Notes: generated by a model from the sequence alone, not told the origin. Numbered from the stretch's first letter, positions 59,601 to 63,903 are shown. The stretch is 64,000 nt of DNA from Ancistrus triradiatus (GCA_025084515.1 JAJAGP010000170.1:335029-399028); one strand, 5' to 3'. A program made the numbers and translations.

Positions 59601-62600
59601 CTCCATTGTAAAAAGCGCTATATAAATAAATCTGACTTGACTTGACTTTGCAATGTACTGTACCATGAGATACCCTGAGAGCTCCCAATATCAAAACAAT
59701 GAGTACAGACAGAAGAACAGGGGAACTGGTGAACTGGGTTCTGCTGATACCAATGTAAAATGTCTCCTTCAGTGAAAGTGTGAAATATAGAAAGAGAGAG
59801 AGAGGAGGTAGGGCAGCAAGGCTGAATATCTGCTCCAGGCCAAAGGTCCAAGTCAATCACTTACATCCCTCTTACAGACTCAGTAACCGTCAAACACAAG
59901 ATGGCCCAGTAATGTTAATTATTTTGGTACTTAATGCACACAGCTGTTTATTAGACTCCATGTCCAAGAAGCACTCACCATTTCCCATTTTGTTTAAAGC
60001 CGAAAGATGTGAATGTAAAATGGCTGCAGCGCGGATGATGGCTACACATTAACCGACAATGTTCAGCTGAGACAGAAGGTAAATCACTAAAGTCATCTCC
60101 AGGGAAGTCCGTGTTATCTTGGATCTCTTCCTTACATTCTGTGAGGAAACACATGGGAAAAAGTGAACTTAGATAAACATGACATGGTAAAACTATGAGA
60201 TGTGAATAAGAGGAAGTATTTATGGTTACCTGGTCCAGTTTCCTCTGACTTGTAAACTGAATTTGAAAAACCTGACACAAGGCCAACCATGTCTATGAGT
60301 CGAGGTATTGGGACAGTCCAGCTGTGTTTTAGAACGCATTTTCGCCTGCAGAGAGATTAGCAGCTTTAACTAGTGAAAATAAGTAAGTACTTGAATATCA
60401 TTTCACAAACTTCATTTCCTCTAACCTTTTTTCTGCACTCGGAAAGGTGTCTGTTGTGAAAGAAAAGAATTTGCAGTGTGGATCACTGGTACATTGCTTT
60501 TGACATTCATCATAGCTGTTTGAGGTCAGTTCACGGTAGTTGAATCCTGTGAATTCGACATCCTGATACGTGGATGGAAAACAGGAATCTGAAGTGATGA
60601 GAAATGTCACATGACGATGAATGCTTCATAAAATACGTTACTATAGGCAAAGATATGTTTGCAGTGTAAGGTCAATTTTTAGCAATGTGCATACATAGCA
60701 GTGGTGTGCAGTCAGGCCCTTCTAACTCTTCAGAGAAGTTGTCACAAACAAGTGCATGTCAAATATTATATAAATACTTTTTTCATGAATAAAGTCAAAT
60801 CAAAAACATCATCCAATTGTAAACTCTGCTCTGTGATTCAAGGCTGCTATAGTACGCATATCTGACTGAGTGTGATATTAACCAATCAAAACCGCATGTG
60901 CCCCTTCTGATGATATTTTAAATTGCTCGTTAAAATAATATTTTGAACTTTTATCTAAAGGACAAGAAATCTGACCTATTCTGATTTAAGATTTTCACTA
61001 CGGGGTGCTGGTCCATAGCTGTCTACTCCTTCTTGGCATCCAGAAAAAGGTGCCACATATTCATCATTCATAAACAAACATCACTGTCTATGCGGATGCT
61101 ACTTAGATAACGTCAAATGACGACTTGTAAGGATACTTGCAATAATTCAGCAAGGTCAGCCAAGTCTACCTACAAAGCAATAGACAATTTTCTGGCAAAG
61201 GAGCAGAGGATGGACTTTATCTACAAATAAACCTAATGAACTGGTGAGGTTGGGGTTTACTTAATGTTTCGGCTGCCCTGTCACACTGTAGACATAAGAA
61301 ATGAGCGTTCAATTTGGTTGAACTGTTGTACTTCTGGGATTTGTGAATTATTTTCGCACACATTACACCATTACACAGAAAATTAAGGTATGAAAAAGTT
61401 GTTGGAATCTTTTGTACATGTTACTTTTGCCATTTGTAGTCGCATTTGTGGGCTGTTGATCTGTATTTTCAAATCCATACCATAATTTAATGTCAATCCT
61501 AAATGTATTTATTGTCCATTAACAATGAGAGCATTTACTTAATAATCTGATTATAGTCGGATTTCTGCAGTTATCTGATTATTCAAGTGGTCATGTATAC
61601 AGCAGACTTTGATCTAGAAATCAAATTAAGAAATTAGATGAAGAAAGCTGTTTTTACTCCCAGTAATCGGATTACTCATAGCACGTACACCAGTTAATCT
61701 GACATGGTTGCCAGGTCCGCCTATTCTAAAGACTTGGCTTTATTTGACTCTTTTTTTTATTGACTGTGACGGATTTTTCATGTGGAATCTGGCAACCCCG
61801 GAATTAAACACGTCACAGAATTAAAGGTAGCGAAACGGATAACGAATGCTTTGTTTAGACTAAAACCTCAGTATATACTCCAAACAAAGACTTTAATTAT
61901 TTAATATCAAATTTTCTATATTACATTTAAAAAGTTTCTCACATATTTCTGTGAGATTATTGGCTGGTTGCAAAGTAGAAATACGATTACTGGCTGAGTC
62001 GTGTAAACCCGGAGGTTTTTCATTATCCGATTACTCAAGTGCATGTAAACTTGCTGATTACTGACAAAATCTGATTTTCTGCCATTATCGGATTATTAAA
62101 TGCATGTAAGCGCACTCACTATGAAGGGAGACCCACTGTATGCACTGACACATCGTCCACTTGTATTAAAAGACTAATCGTGAACTACAGAAAGCTGCAA
62201 GAAAGCTCTTGTGCTTACGTGTTGTGTTTTCCTGATGTTTAAGCGCAAAGCCTGAAGTTACTCCATTCAGCTTTATTTCTTTAGGAGGGGCTTCAGACAG
62301 TGAGTCCTTCAGGTAGCAGTAGAATTTCCTTTAATGATTTATATTTAAACAACTTGGTTATTGACCACTGAAACCCGTTGAAGACATTAAAGTGAAATTA
62401 TAGCATTATCTGCATTTGTATAAAAGCCACATTAAGAAGCACCCACATATAAATGTGTTGCAAGTACTTATTTTCAGCGATTTAAATCTATGTGTGTGTG
62501 AGTGTGATGAAGTTGTGTTTAACCTGTTGTCTTTGCTCCAGTCTGACGGGTAGAAGGTAAAGATGTTGCAAAGATGGTGCTGGGTGCAGGCCAGCTGACA

Positions 62601-63903
62601 GTGATAGACGTCTGGAGAGTAGATCTGCAGGATATTGATTCCAGTGAACTCCACATCCACCTTTAGCTCTTATAAAGCGAAAAAATACACACTCAAATTG
62701 TAATTCATGCAGTAATATAAGCTTCTAACGAAAGGAAGCACATTCACTGCCACCCATGCATTCTTTATAGTACTATGCAAATAAGCAGTAGATATCATTC
62801 ATTCATTTTCATACTCGCTTAATCACTGAGCTCAAGGTAGGAACCAGCTGTTGACAGGGCGCTTCATCAGCTTCATCCTTCATCACTGGACATTTTTGGT
62901 CAGTTGGCGGTTTTCAGTCCAGTAGTGACACTGAGGTGTTTAAAACTCCAGCAGCACTGCTGTGTCTGATCCACTCATACCATTTTGTCATATAATTTAC
63001 AATTGACACTGTAGTTACAAATAACCTGTGGTGTAAAATATTATAAACAGGTGCAAACCAAGGAAGTGTCATTTTGGCATCCCACAAGCACCGTGGTATA
63101 AAAAAAAAAAAGCATTTTAGTGTAGAGATGAAATGTAGTCTGCTAATATAAGCAATATTTAAAAACCAAAACTATTAAGTTTTGACCCAGCAATGACATT
63201 CAATTAAAGATTAGATAGTAGTACAATGTTGAACCCGTTTCAAAGTCTAAGCAAATTAAAGAAAACCAGAAACAACAGAACAGATGAGATTTTTACCAAC
63301 TCTCAGCAGCAGACTTAAAGGCTCATGAGGATTATTTTTGTTACAAGGGTAACAATTTTTTTTTTTTATTGAGTAGGAAATGAAAGTGCTAAACCTATGT
63401 TTCATAACAAAAGAAAACAGCAGCAAGTTTAAGAAAAAAGGGACAATATTCAATAAAAGAGAAATTGATTAGATAAGCCATGGAAATAATTGACAGAATT
63501 TTAATATGAGCATTAGCAGCAATCAAGCTAAATAAAAACATATTTTAAACTTGTATCAGAAAGAGCAGTTAAATATGCAGAGGTTGAACCAGACAGTAGT
63601 GTGTCAGAATCCAGAGTTGGGTTATATGGGAAGTGGAAAATGTTCTTTAAAAAAAAAACTCCCTCAACATTAAGAATTTGTTCCTAGTATTTTCCAAAGT
63701 TTGTCTCTATAGTCCATGAATGAAGCATACCAACAGTGAGCTGGCCTTATTATGTTTATATACCCATGATTAATTTAAATAATCCACCCTTTATCTAAAT
63801 AATTTGACTACTAATTTATTTTAAATGTATACATACCTTGAGTGAACGCGTCTGTAAACACAGTCACCAGCACAAGTAGCAGACACACTCTCCTCTTTCC
63901 CAT
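14243..63903 (-). CDS. klkb1: Plasma kallikrein / coagulation factor XI-like serine protease gene, 14 functional exons plus a duplicated apple block
   Basis: Secreted zymogen: signal peptide, four apple (PAN) domains and a C-terminal S1 trypsin-fold protease, the architecture of plasma prekallikrein and factor XI, which act in contact activation, coagulation and kinin release. Joined exons 63837-63903, 62524-62668, 62219-62328, 60426-60588, 60230-60345, 59979-60138, 54811-54923, 54562-54721, 54316-54410, 24679-24847, 21886-22052, 21667-21762, 20479-20633 and 14243-14404 total 1878 nt, or 625 codons plus stop. All borders have GT/AG signals and matching phases; each apple is split over two exons in the 1-2-1 phase pattern usual for this family. 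In this model the triad is H429, D475 and S575, the S1 residue is D569, and cleavage would fall between R388 and I389. A second apple block (25306-50962) lies inside and appears to be skipped. Fish orthology to klkb1 versus f11 is not resolved, because the mammalian pair arose from one ancestor; the symbol is provisional. Confidence 0.85.
14700..14870 (+). mobile_element. Small Tc1-like transposase fragment
   Basis: A frame reading QDNVPKHTSKLC, then NTNPSEQLG further on, resembles the QDNDPKHTS and NPIE blocks of Tc1-like transposases. Short and degraded. Confidence 0.4.
14900..16435 (+). mobile_element. RTE-type LINE, degraded
   Basis: Broken frames give VGTMTGKVLE, FVQETK, VIGEDFNGHVGEG and VDYILCRR, the endonuclease domain of RTE-type elements (in fish often annotated as craniofacial development protein 2-like). 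The RT region is largely deleted. The 3' end CTGTGGCGACCCCTGATGGG plus AACAGCCGAA is the usual RTE tail. It lies in the intron before protease exon 5, antisense to the gene. Confidence 0.75.
17260..17893 (+). pseudogene. Tc1-like transposase, truncated
   Basis: Starts MAQTKEISENLRKWVVDAHQ with the paired-like helix-turn-helix region (GKGYKTISKELGL). A frameshift near 17670 is followed by VWTDETKIELFG (first catalytic Asp). The part with the second Asp and the Glu is replaced by sequence with stops. Inactive. Confidence 0.82.
18061..18290. repeat. Left-arm tandem array
   Basis: About ten imperfect copies of a 20-24 bp unit built on ACACACACTATCATACTCTC. The apparent 98-residue frame (LSHTHY repeats) follows from the repeat. 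Confidence 0.75.
19500..19840. repeat. Right-arm tandem array
   Basis: Inverted counterpart of the left array, with more units (GAGAGTATGATAGTGTGTGT type), so the two arms differ by repeat expansion. Confidence 0.75.
20479..20633 (-). CDS. klkb1: Protease exon 4: substrate pocket region
   Basis: 155 nt, phase 1 in and 0 out, acceptor GTTATAG, donor GTATGT. Contains VLQEAQVPLMTAEEC, then LCAGYPEGGIDSCD. The first D of DSCD sits six residues before the catalytic Ser, the trypsin-type S1 aspartate, implying cleavage after Arg or Lys. Confidence 0.87.
20705..21645. repeat. Dispersed repeat with CAGTGGTACTTCAG end
   Basis: Left end CAGTGGTACTTCAGTTCTTG; right end GAGTACCGAGCTACCAGTG, roughly inverted. 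A second internal piece begins near 20990. Interrupted by a 177-bp MITE. Lies in the intron between protease exons 3 and 4. Confidence 0.55.
21327..21503. mobile_element. 177-bp MITE
   Basis: Inverted ends CAGTGGTTTCTATAAAGTAA and GGGACTTACTTTATAGACAC at the right, with TA on each side (21325-21326, 21504-21505). Mariner-like, non-coding. Confidence 0.8.
21667..21762 (-). CDS. klkb1: Protease exon 3: RPVCL and VTGWG motifs
   Basis: 96 nt, phase 1 in and out. Contains RPVCLMD (the Cys that bonds to the apple-chain Cys) and LCTVTGWGRLKS. Acceptor is TTGCCAG, donor GTAGTA. Confidence 0.86.
21886..22052 (-). CDS. klkb1: Protease exon 2: catalytic Asp
   Basis: 167 nt, phase 2 in and 1 out. Contains LHPQYNHLTEENDIALIK, the S1 motif with catalytic Asp (D475). 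Acceptor is TTAAACAG, donor GTAAGT. Confidence 0.88.
22390..23037 (+). mobile_element. Tc1-like transposon, deletion derivative
   Basis: Ends CAGTGGTGTGAAAACGTGTT and AACACTTTTTCACATTACTG lie between TA sites (22388-22389, 23038-23039). The frame at 22646-22876 starts MPRSKEIQKQWRKKGIEIY with a GKGYKAISKG helix-turn-helix, then stops. Catalytic domain deleted. Confidence 0.85.
23042..23405 (-). repeat. Dispersed fish repeat
   Basis: On the minus strand: GCACGGTAGCACAGCAGTTA head, then a body with GGGTTTACTCCGAGTACTCC and a GGATGGATAGA tail. The same family as 12115-12960 and 7450-7800. Confidence 0.7.
23420..24600. other. Intron between protease exons 1 and 2
   Basis: Mostly featureless AT-rich DNA. 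Contains a 14-bp-stem hairpin at 24231-24277 and, near 24335-24390, a short stretch like the L2-type tail at 59590-59640. Confidence 0.4.
24679..24847 (-). CDS. klkb1: Protease exon 1: activation site and catalytic His
   Basis: 169 nt, phase 1 in and 2 out, donor GTAAGT. Starts by completing Cys (TGC) then VEGCG, whose Cys would tether the light chain to the apple chain. The activation site is GRR|IFGG, and TAAHC carries the catalytic His (H429 in the 625-residue model). It lies just inside the left edge of the duplication and exists once. Confidence 0.88.
25306..25402 (-). pseudogene. Block B apple 4, second-half exon copy, frameshifted (B4b)
   Basis: 97 nt against 95 in A4b. One extra base lies in the AACCCC run (TAACC in block A) and another in GGTTACCC. 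In the phase set by B4a, the third codon after the split codon is TGA. The CNLKK strand is lost, so any transcript joining block B to the protease through this exon would truncate before the catalytic domain. Confidence 0.75.
25553..25712 (-). pseudogene. Block B apple 4, first-half exon copy (B4a)
   Basis: 160 nt, open, matching A4a with E for D after the KRR motif. Splice sites are conserved. Confidence 0.65.
25802..25914 (-). pseudogene. Block B apple 3, second-half exon copy (B3b)
   Basis: 113 nt, open, matching A3b with A for S in the closing SGF motif. Both splice sites are present. Confidence 0.65.
26562..26658. repeat. (AAT)n microsatellite
   Basis: Nearly pure AAT repeat; a shorter version sits at the same place in block A (55538-55580). 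Confidence 0.9.
27049..29470 (+). repeat. 5' LTR of the retrovirus-like element
   Basis: 2422 bp including a Penelope fragment (28747-29300). Matches 35958-36734 plus 41744-43263. Lacks about 450 bp found in the 3' LTR (about 42092-42545). A TATA-like ACATACAAAAG lies near 28223. Confidence 0.82.
28747..29300 (+). mobile_element. Penelope-like element fragment
   Basis: Carries an open GIY-YIG C-terminal piece (YTHLQASGHSFKDE) and the terminal sequence with a hammerhead-like core. Replaces about 35 bp of LTR relative to 43060-43096. Confidence 0.75.
29471..30990 (+). other. Leader of the retrovirus-like element
   Basis: Begins TTATTTGGTGCTGCCCGTGT, where a primer-binding site is expected; the tRNA match is not identified. 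Further on is an AT-rich stretch of TAGTGA/TCACTA motifs (30580-30760). A 190-residue antisense frame (29746-30318) has no recognised features. Confidence 0.5.
31867..32996. mobile_element. LTR-like insert with TATCA...TAACA ends, in gag
   Basis: Flanked by GCAAT on each side (31862-31866, 32997-33001). Starts TATCAGGGGGCGCATTC and ends CCCCCGTAACA. Has a TATA-like CCTATAAAATG, a (CA)n run at 32397-32450, and a tRNA-like segment at 32790-32850. Shares ends with 49311-49736 and 45860-48042, so it is probably a solo LTR of that family. Confidence 0.7.
32793..32846 (+). promoter_or_regulatory. A-box/B-box pair (tRNA-like) in LTR
   Basis: TGGTGCAGCGG at 32793-32803 fits the A box. GGTCTCGAATCC at 32835-32846 fits the B box with one extra base. 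Spacing is as in a tRNA gene. A degraded version is at 49544-49598. Confidence 0.45.
33567..34187 (+). pseudogene. Basic nucleocapsid-like region
   Basis: 206-residue frame rich in Arg, Asn, Gln and Pro with no zinc knuckle, following gag after a stop. Position and composition suggest an RNA-binding part of the gag product. Confidence 0.45.
34310..34765 (+). pseudogene. Retroviral-type aspartic protease remnant
   Basis: A-I-L-D-T-A-S-N near 34370 fits the D-T/S-G/A active site. LLLGKDLLNRFEPLIDF (34580-34640) fits the C-terminal strand of retropepsins. A frame change lies between them. Confidence 0.55.
35095..35260 (-). mobile_element. Penelope terminal sequence within the polymerase region
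   Basis: Contains AGTTGAATCTGTTCATCTGG, its partial inverted copy 140 bp on, and an intact hammerhead-like core at 35143-35172. No coding part. Confidence 0.7.
35395..35517 (+). pseudogene. Reverse transcriptase N-terminal remnant
   Basis: GIIRPCNSTCPAPLWPVVKP, then MWRLMIDYR, match the fingers region of retroviral RT. Immediately afterwards the sequence changes, so palm, RNase H and integrase are deleted. Confidence 0.65.
35518..35799 (+). pseudogene. Hydrophobic C-terminal remnant, possibly env
   Basis: Joined in frame to the RT remnant by a deletion. LAFYWSVANTLLAFAIGLG looks like a membrane-spanning segment with a short tail after it. Assignment to env rests only on position before the 3' LTR. 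Confidence 0.35.
36735..37117 (-). repeat. 3' LTR of the Gypsy element
   Basis: 383 bp, the same as 41373-41743 apart from small A-run indels and scattered changes. Confidence 0.88.
37057..41352 (-). CDS. Gypsy chromovirus Gag-Pol polyprotein, 1431 residues
   Basis: Uninterrupted frame. Gag covers about residues 1-290 with a zinc knuckle C267-x2-C270-x4-H275-x4-C280. Protease D-S-G is at 325-327. Reverse transcriptase has TKLDLRSAYN and Y640-I-D-D. RNase H has EVDASSTG and TDHKNLEY. Integrase has an HHCC region (H972, H979, C1009, C1012) and a D1042, D1102, E1138 triad with D-D-35-E spacing. A chromodomain lies near 1330-1385 (YSVHELLDFRRRAGGLEYLV), ending in a basic tail. The frame starts at the first ATG after the 5' LTR and its last 20 codons overlap the 3' LTR. 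All key residues are present, so it may be active or only recently silent. Confidence 0.95.
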   Translation of the reverse strand: MESAGLENRISRQEEKLEEIAKLMHELLLRSAPPLPVQAASTSLPSNPASRRESSSLQVALPERYDGTLDTCKEFLMQCSIYIDHHPEQFHVDTDKIHFVISLLTGKAKQWATALWTQGSEVLQSEQQFYALFKEVFDHPMAGREVGSVLGTLRQGTRRAAEYALEFRTIAAGSGWNEPALQAMFKQGLRSELRTEMVVKGASLGLDAYIRHTIELDNLIWERGADRQEHSRGLVTRTKDSEPEPMEVGRARLTSQERRRRLQLRLCLYCGEAGHQRASCPRLSDAAGSVEVSDIALPEVTNDCLHVRVQLLWDSGSVFLSALIDSGAAGNFINQQIVKKHQIPAHETANPLNLRTVDGRLIGKRSVTQQTPEVTLRTGLLHEETIAFYVIPAPRHDIILGHPWLVKHQPSIDWQQGEITQWGKSCFNSCLTLPIRATAVESPKPTESKDVPQCYADLAEVFSQQKASELPPHRPGDCAIELLQGTTPPHNRIYPLSRVETMALEAYVEEALHLGYIRPSTTPAAASFFFIEKKDGGLRPCIDYRGLNALTVKYKYPLPLVPAALEQLRGATVFTKLDLRSAYNLIRIREGDEWKTAFLTTRGHYEYLVMPYGLVNAPSVFQSFVNDVLRDMIDHWVIVYIDDILIYSPNLTQHIKHVRLVLKCLLEHRLYVKAEKCEFHVPKVGFLGYVIDQQGVHMDKEKVEAVVSWPQPRSVKELQKFLGFANFYRRFIRNFSKVASPLTSLLKGQSKTLYWTPEADVAFRALKDRFTTAPVLTHPNPDLPFVLEVDASSTGVGAVLSQRVGTPTKLHPCAFFSRKLSPAERNYDVGNRELLAMKLAITEWRHWLEGAQFPFLVLTDHKNLEYIRSAQRLNPRQARWALFFGRFNFTVSYRAGSQNQKADALSRIWEAEAERRVPTAILAPERVVGPVQWEIIDQIRQGQAAEAPPEGCPPECEFVPSGLRRQLIEAIHCNPSSGHPGIRRTEELVRNRFWWEGLTKDVADFVGACIDCACSKTPRQLPAGLLVPLPVPNRPWSHIGIDFITDLPRSQGKTTILVVVDRFSKACHLIALEKLPTALETAEYLFHFVFRYYGLPEDIVSDRGPQFTSQVWREFCRVLDISMSLTSGYHPQSNGQTERLNQEIGRFLRTYCSRHQHDWARYLPWVEYAQNSLRHSSTNLTPFQCVLGYQPPLFPWSVSPSQVPAVDEWFKRSEQTWEEAHVRLQRAVQAQRIKANRRRRPGAEYRPGQLVWLSTRDLKLRLPSKKLSPKYIGPFKVIKQVNPVSYRLLLPSSYHIAPTFHVSLLKPVSSSPQAPPGMTEPPPPLDVDGLPTYSVHELLDFRRRAGGLEYLVDWEGYGPEERSWVPARDILDHSLIDDFHLQHPTRPAPRPRGRPRKRGSRMAGATRQGRGSVTPAANSSPHRQRAPSPEY
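41373..41743 (-). repeat. 5' LTR of the Gypsy element
   Basis: 371 bp, TGTCACGCC...GTTACA on the minus strand. TATA-like TTTAAAAGG, followed about 20-25 bp later by ATTGCGAGGTCTC, the likely transcript start. Confidence 0.88.
43740..44928 (+). mobile_element. Gypsy fragment (RNase H to integrase), decayed
   Basis: Inserted in the Tc1-like element after CTCTCTGGCAAA. Encodes LTPAERNYPVGDRELLAIKL (RNase H) with an in-frame stop before TDHKNL, then DALSR, then integrase VSDRGPQFASRF and SGFHPEYNGQT. Frameshifts separate these. The sequence changes after NGQT and ends ATAACA, as the TAACA-ended LTRs do. Confidence 0.8.
45007..45306 (+). repeat. About 300-bp dispersed unit, copy 2 (block B)
   Basis: Matches 59081-59382 and 13861-14157. 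Lies in the intron between B3a and B3b, at the same relative place as the block A copy. Confidence 0.6.
45658..45817 (-). pseudogene. Block B apple 3, first-half exon copy (B3a)
   Basis: 160 nt, open; Q replaces R in the HCQLMC motif relative to A3a. It is followed by a 19.7-kb intron (25915-45657) stuffed with the nested transposon stack, against about 5 kb in block A. Confidence 0.65.
46800..47465 (+). pseudogene. Gypsy-like gag remnant
   Basis: Two overlapping frames (46825-47340 and 47031-47465). The second carries VADYVEEFYCAASDSC and LWPYLPDTSLAALCDLAI, typical of Ty3/Gypsy capsid C-terminal helices. A frameshift near 47095 separates them. Confidence 0.6.
47340..47870 (+). repeat. Degenerate gag-tail repeats
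   Basis: Repeated PEHLAPPSS / LTVLVNPASDQL-type modules of roughly 100 bp (GCACCGCCTAGCTC and AAGCCCCGCATCTGA boxes). Similar in style to 6100-6400. Confidence 0.6.
48104..48219 (-). pseudogene. Block B apple 2, second-half exon copy (B2b)
   Basis: 116 nt, open, with the same acceptor and donor as A2b. Substitutions include V for I and I for N. The LTR element at 45860-48042 begins only about 60 bp beyond its donor, in the intron. Confidence 0.65.
48300..48462 (-). pseudogene. Block B apple 2, first-half exon copy (B2a)
   Basis: 163 nt, open, with the same cysteine pattern as A2a. Differs from it by a few substitutions (for example D for E and G for S). Splice sites are conserved. Confidence 0.65.
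49311..49736. mobile_element. Solo-LTR-like insert related to 31867-32996
   Basis: Starts CATTAGAGGACGCATCC and ends CTCCCCGTAACA. Flanked by AAATG, or by a 10-bp ATCCTAAATG if the end is set later. Shares the CGCTAAACGCC-like head and the tRNA-like middle with 31867-32996. The empty site is at 61496-61505 in block A. Confidence 0.7.
50511..50620 (-). pseudogene. Block B apple 1, second-half exon copy (B1b)
   Basis: 110 nt, sequence identical to A1b, with the same splice signals. Called part of the decaying duplicate block because that block as a whole cannot reach the protease exons in frame. Confidence 0.65.
50818..50962 (-). pseudogene. Block B apple 1, first-half exon copy (B1a)
   Basis: The 145-nt copy of A1a is intact as an exon, with acceptor TTTATTAG. 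Its only in-frame acceptor leaves AG as the first two bases. Joined to the T that ends A4b it makes TAG; joined to the G of the signal exon it makes GAG. It therefore cannot follow block A in an open frame, though it could follow the signal exon directly. Confidence 0.7.
51412..54070 (+). mobile_element. Non-LTR retrotransposon (CR1/L2/Rex-like), decayed
   Basis: Starts AAGATGGCGAGATGGCGGCG and ends ATGACAATAAAACCCGACTT. Frames with stops encode an endonuclease piece, then KTAGPDNIPGNVLRECADQL, DPLQFAYRPNRSTDDAI, LFIDFSSAFN and HIIKFADDTTVVG. At least five frame breaks. Lies just inside the left end of block A, antisense to the host gene. Confidence 0.82.
54316..54410 (-). CDS. klkb1: Block A apple 4, second-half exon (A4b)
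   Basis: 95 nt, phase 2 in and 1 out. Encodes GTCNLKK and closes with SGFSLRNC, the Cys codon being split at the donor (AACT|GTAAAG). Spliced to the protease exon at 24847, the codon becomes TGC and Cys is kept. If the intron is retained, translation stops 15 codons after that Cys. This exon is intact while its block B copy is broken. Confidence 0.78.
54562..54721 (-). CDS. klkb1: Block A apple 4, first-half exon (A4a)
   Basis: 160 nt, phase 1 in and 2 out, donor GTATTT. KICQQMCNSDPDCQFYTY is the apple core. No cysteine occurs before it, so the leading apple cysteine is missing here. Confidence 0.8.
54811..54923 (-). CDS. klkb1: Block A apple 3, second-half exon (A3b)
   Basis: 113 nt, phase 2 in and 1 out. 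A GTAAGC inside the exon could serve as an early donor after H-T-Q-D. Reading through gives the expected closing strand YSGFSARNC with the terminal cysteine, and a phase-1 end before GTTAGA. The longer exon is preferred because length and motif match the other apple exons. Confidence 0.75.
55613..57661 (+). pseudogene. Endonuclease and RT N-terminal frame of the non-LTR element
   Basis: 682 residues. The endonuclease part has FTETWLSELTPD, ILGDFNSAN and GHSDHNLV. The RT start has KGPDGISPSTLKHCSNQLPP, DYRPVALTSVVMK and LFVDFST. A run of 17 A (56872-56888) encodes K-K-K-K-K-K and may be a slippage site. The frame ends in a stop just where the RT continues in another frame. Confidence 0.8.
57621..58481 (+). 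pseudogene. RT C-terminal frame of the non-LTR element
   Basis: 286 residues: WIMDFLSNRTQQVRLG, GVPQGCVLSPLLFSLYTN and KFADDTTVVGL (catalytic FADD), then the thumb and C-terminal region. One frameshift separates it from the upstream frame. Confidence 0.8.
59081..59382 (+). repeat. About 300-bp dispersed unit, copy 3 (block A)
   Basis: Paralogue of 45007-45306, carried along by the segmental duplication; ends in AATAAAGAGACTGAG. Confidence 0.6.
59411..59646 (+). mobile_element. 5'-truncated L2-like LINE fragment
   Basis: Encodes YRPISNLPFLSKILEKAIY and FQSGFRPHHSTET, then jumps to AAAGCGCTATATAAATAAA with CTTGA repeats, the tail of fish L2-type elements. Absent from block B at 45325. Confidence 0.8.
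59979..60138 (-). CDS. klkb1: Block A apple 3, first-half exon (A3a)
   Basis: 160 nt, phase 1 in and 2 out, acceptor CCTCACAG, donor GTGAGT. Starts with the leading cysteine in ECKEE and contains HCRLMCSHHPRCSHFTF. The following intron (54924-59978) carries a non-LTR retrotransposon and an L2-like fragment absent from the paralogous intron of block B. Confidence 0.85.
60230..60345 (-). CDS. klkb1: Block A apple 2, second-half exon (A2b)
   Basis: 116 nt, phase 2 in and 1 out, acceptor CTCTCTGCAG, donor GTAACC. Encodes RKCVLKH and the S-G-F-S closing strand. The terminal apple cysteine is not present, so the leading cysteine of this apple lacks its usual partner. Confidence 0.8.
60426..60588 (-). 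CDS. klkb1: Block A apple 2, first-half exon (A2a)
   Basis: 163 nt, phase 1 in and 2 out. DECQKQCTSDPHCKFFSF is a clear apple core, close in pattern to the second apple of plasma kallikrein. The leading cysteine (SCFPST) is present. The acceptor is CACTTCAG. Confidence 0.85.
62219..62328 (-). CDS. klkb1: Block A apple 1, second-half exon (A1b)
   Basis: 110 nt, phase 2 in and phase 1 out, donor GTAAGC. Encodes the C-Y-L-K-D strand and the S-G-F-A-L motif that closes an apple domain. The terminal cysteine that normally follows is absent, matching loss of the first cysteine in A1a. Identical over its whole length to the block B copy at 50511-50620. Confidence 0.8.
62524..62668 (-). CDS. klkb1: Block A apple 1, first-half exon (A1a)
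   Basis: 145 nt, phase 1 in and phase 2 out. The CQLACTQHHLCNIFTF stretch carries three of the core apple cysteines and the usual F-x-F strand. The leading cysteine normal for an apple domain is absent. It differs from its block B copy at 4 of 145 bases (two amino acid changes). Confidence 0.8.
62717..63836. other. First intron, single-copy part
   Basis: Contains a fragment of the dispersed fish repeat at about 62790-62870 (TTCATTCATTTTCATACTCG) and A/T runs. No gene recognised. Confidence 0.4.
63837..63903 (-). CDS. klkb1: Signal peptide exon
   Basis: Begins with ATG at 63903 and encodes 22 residues, starting MGKRRVCLLLVLVTVF: a basic start, then a Leu/Val-rich core, as in a secretory signal peptide. 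It ends in phase 1 at CAAG before a GTATGT donor. A possible acceptor (TTTGCAG) lies just upstream at 63926-63932, so a non-coding 5' exon may exist beyond it. Joining the terminal G to AG of the first apple exon makes Glu. Confidence 0.8.

Larger units (their letters stand above)
51009..62716. repeat. Duplication block A (right copy)
   Basis: Second unit of the tandem duplication with apple exons A1a-A4b. Its left end repeats the intron found left of block B (for example the triple ATAAGGGTA-type run near 51165-51205 and 25035-25070). Homology with block B ends at 62716, beyond which the DNA is single copy. Carries two non-LTR elements and an L2-like fragment absent from block B. Confidence 0.85.

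Noticed and set aside
24877..62716. An eight-apple-domain protease
   Set aside because: A4b to B1a gives TAG and B4b is frameshifted, so no open product with both blocks can be read.
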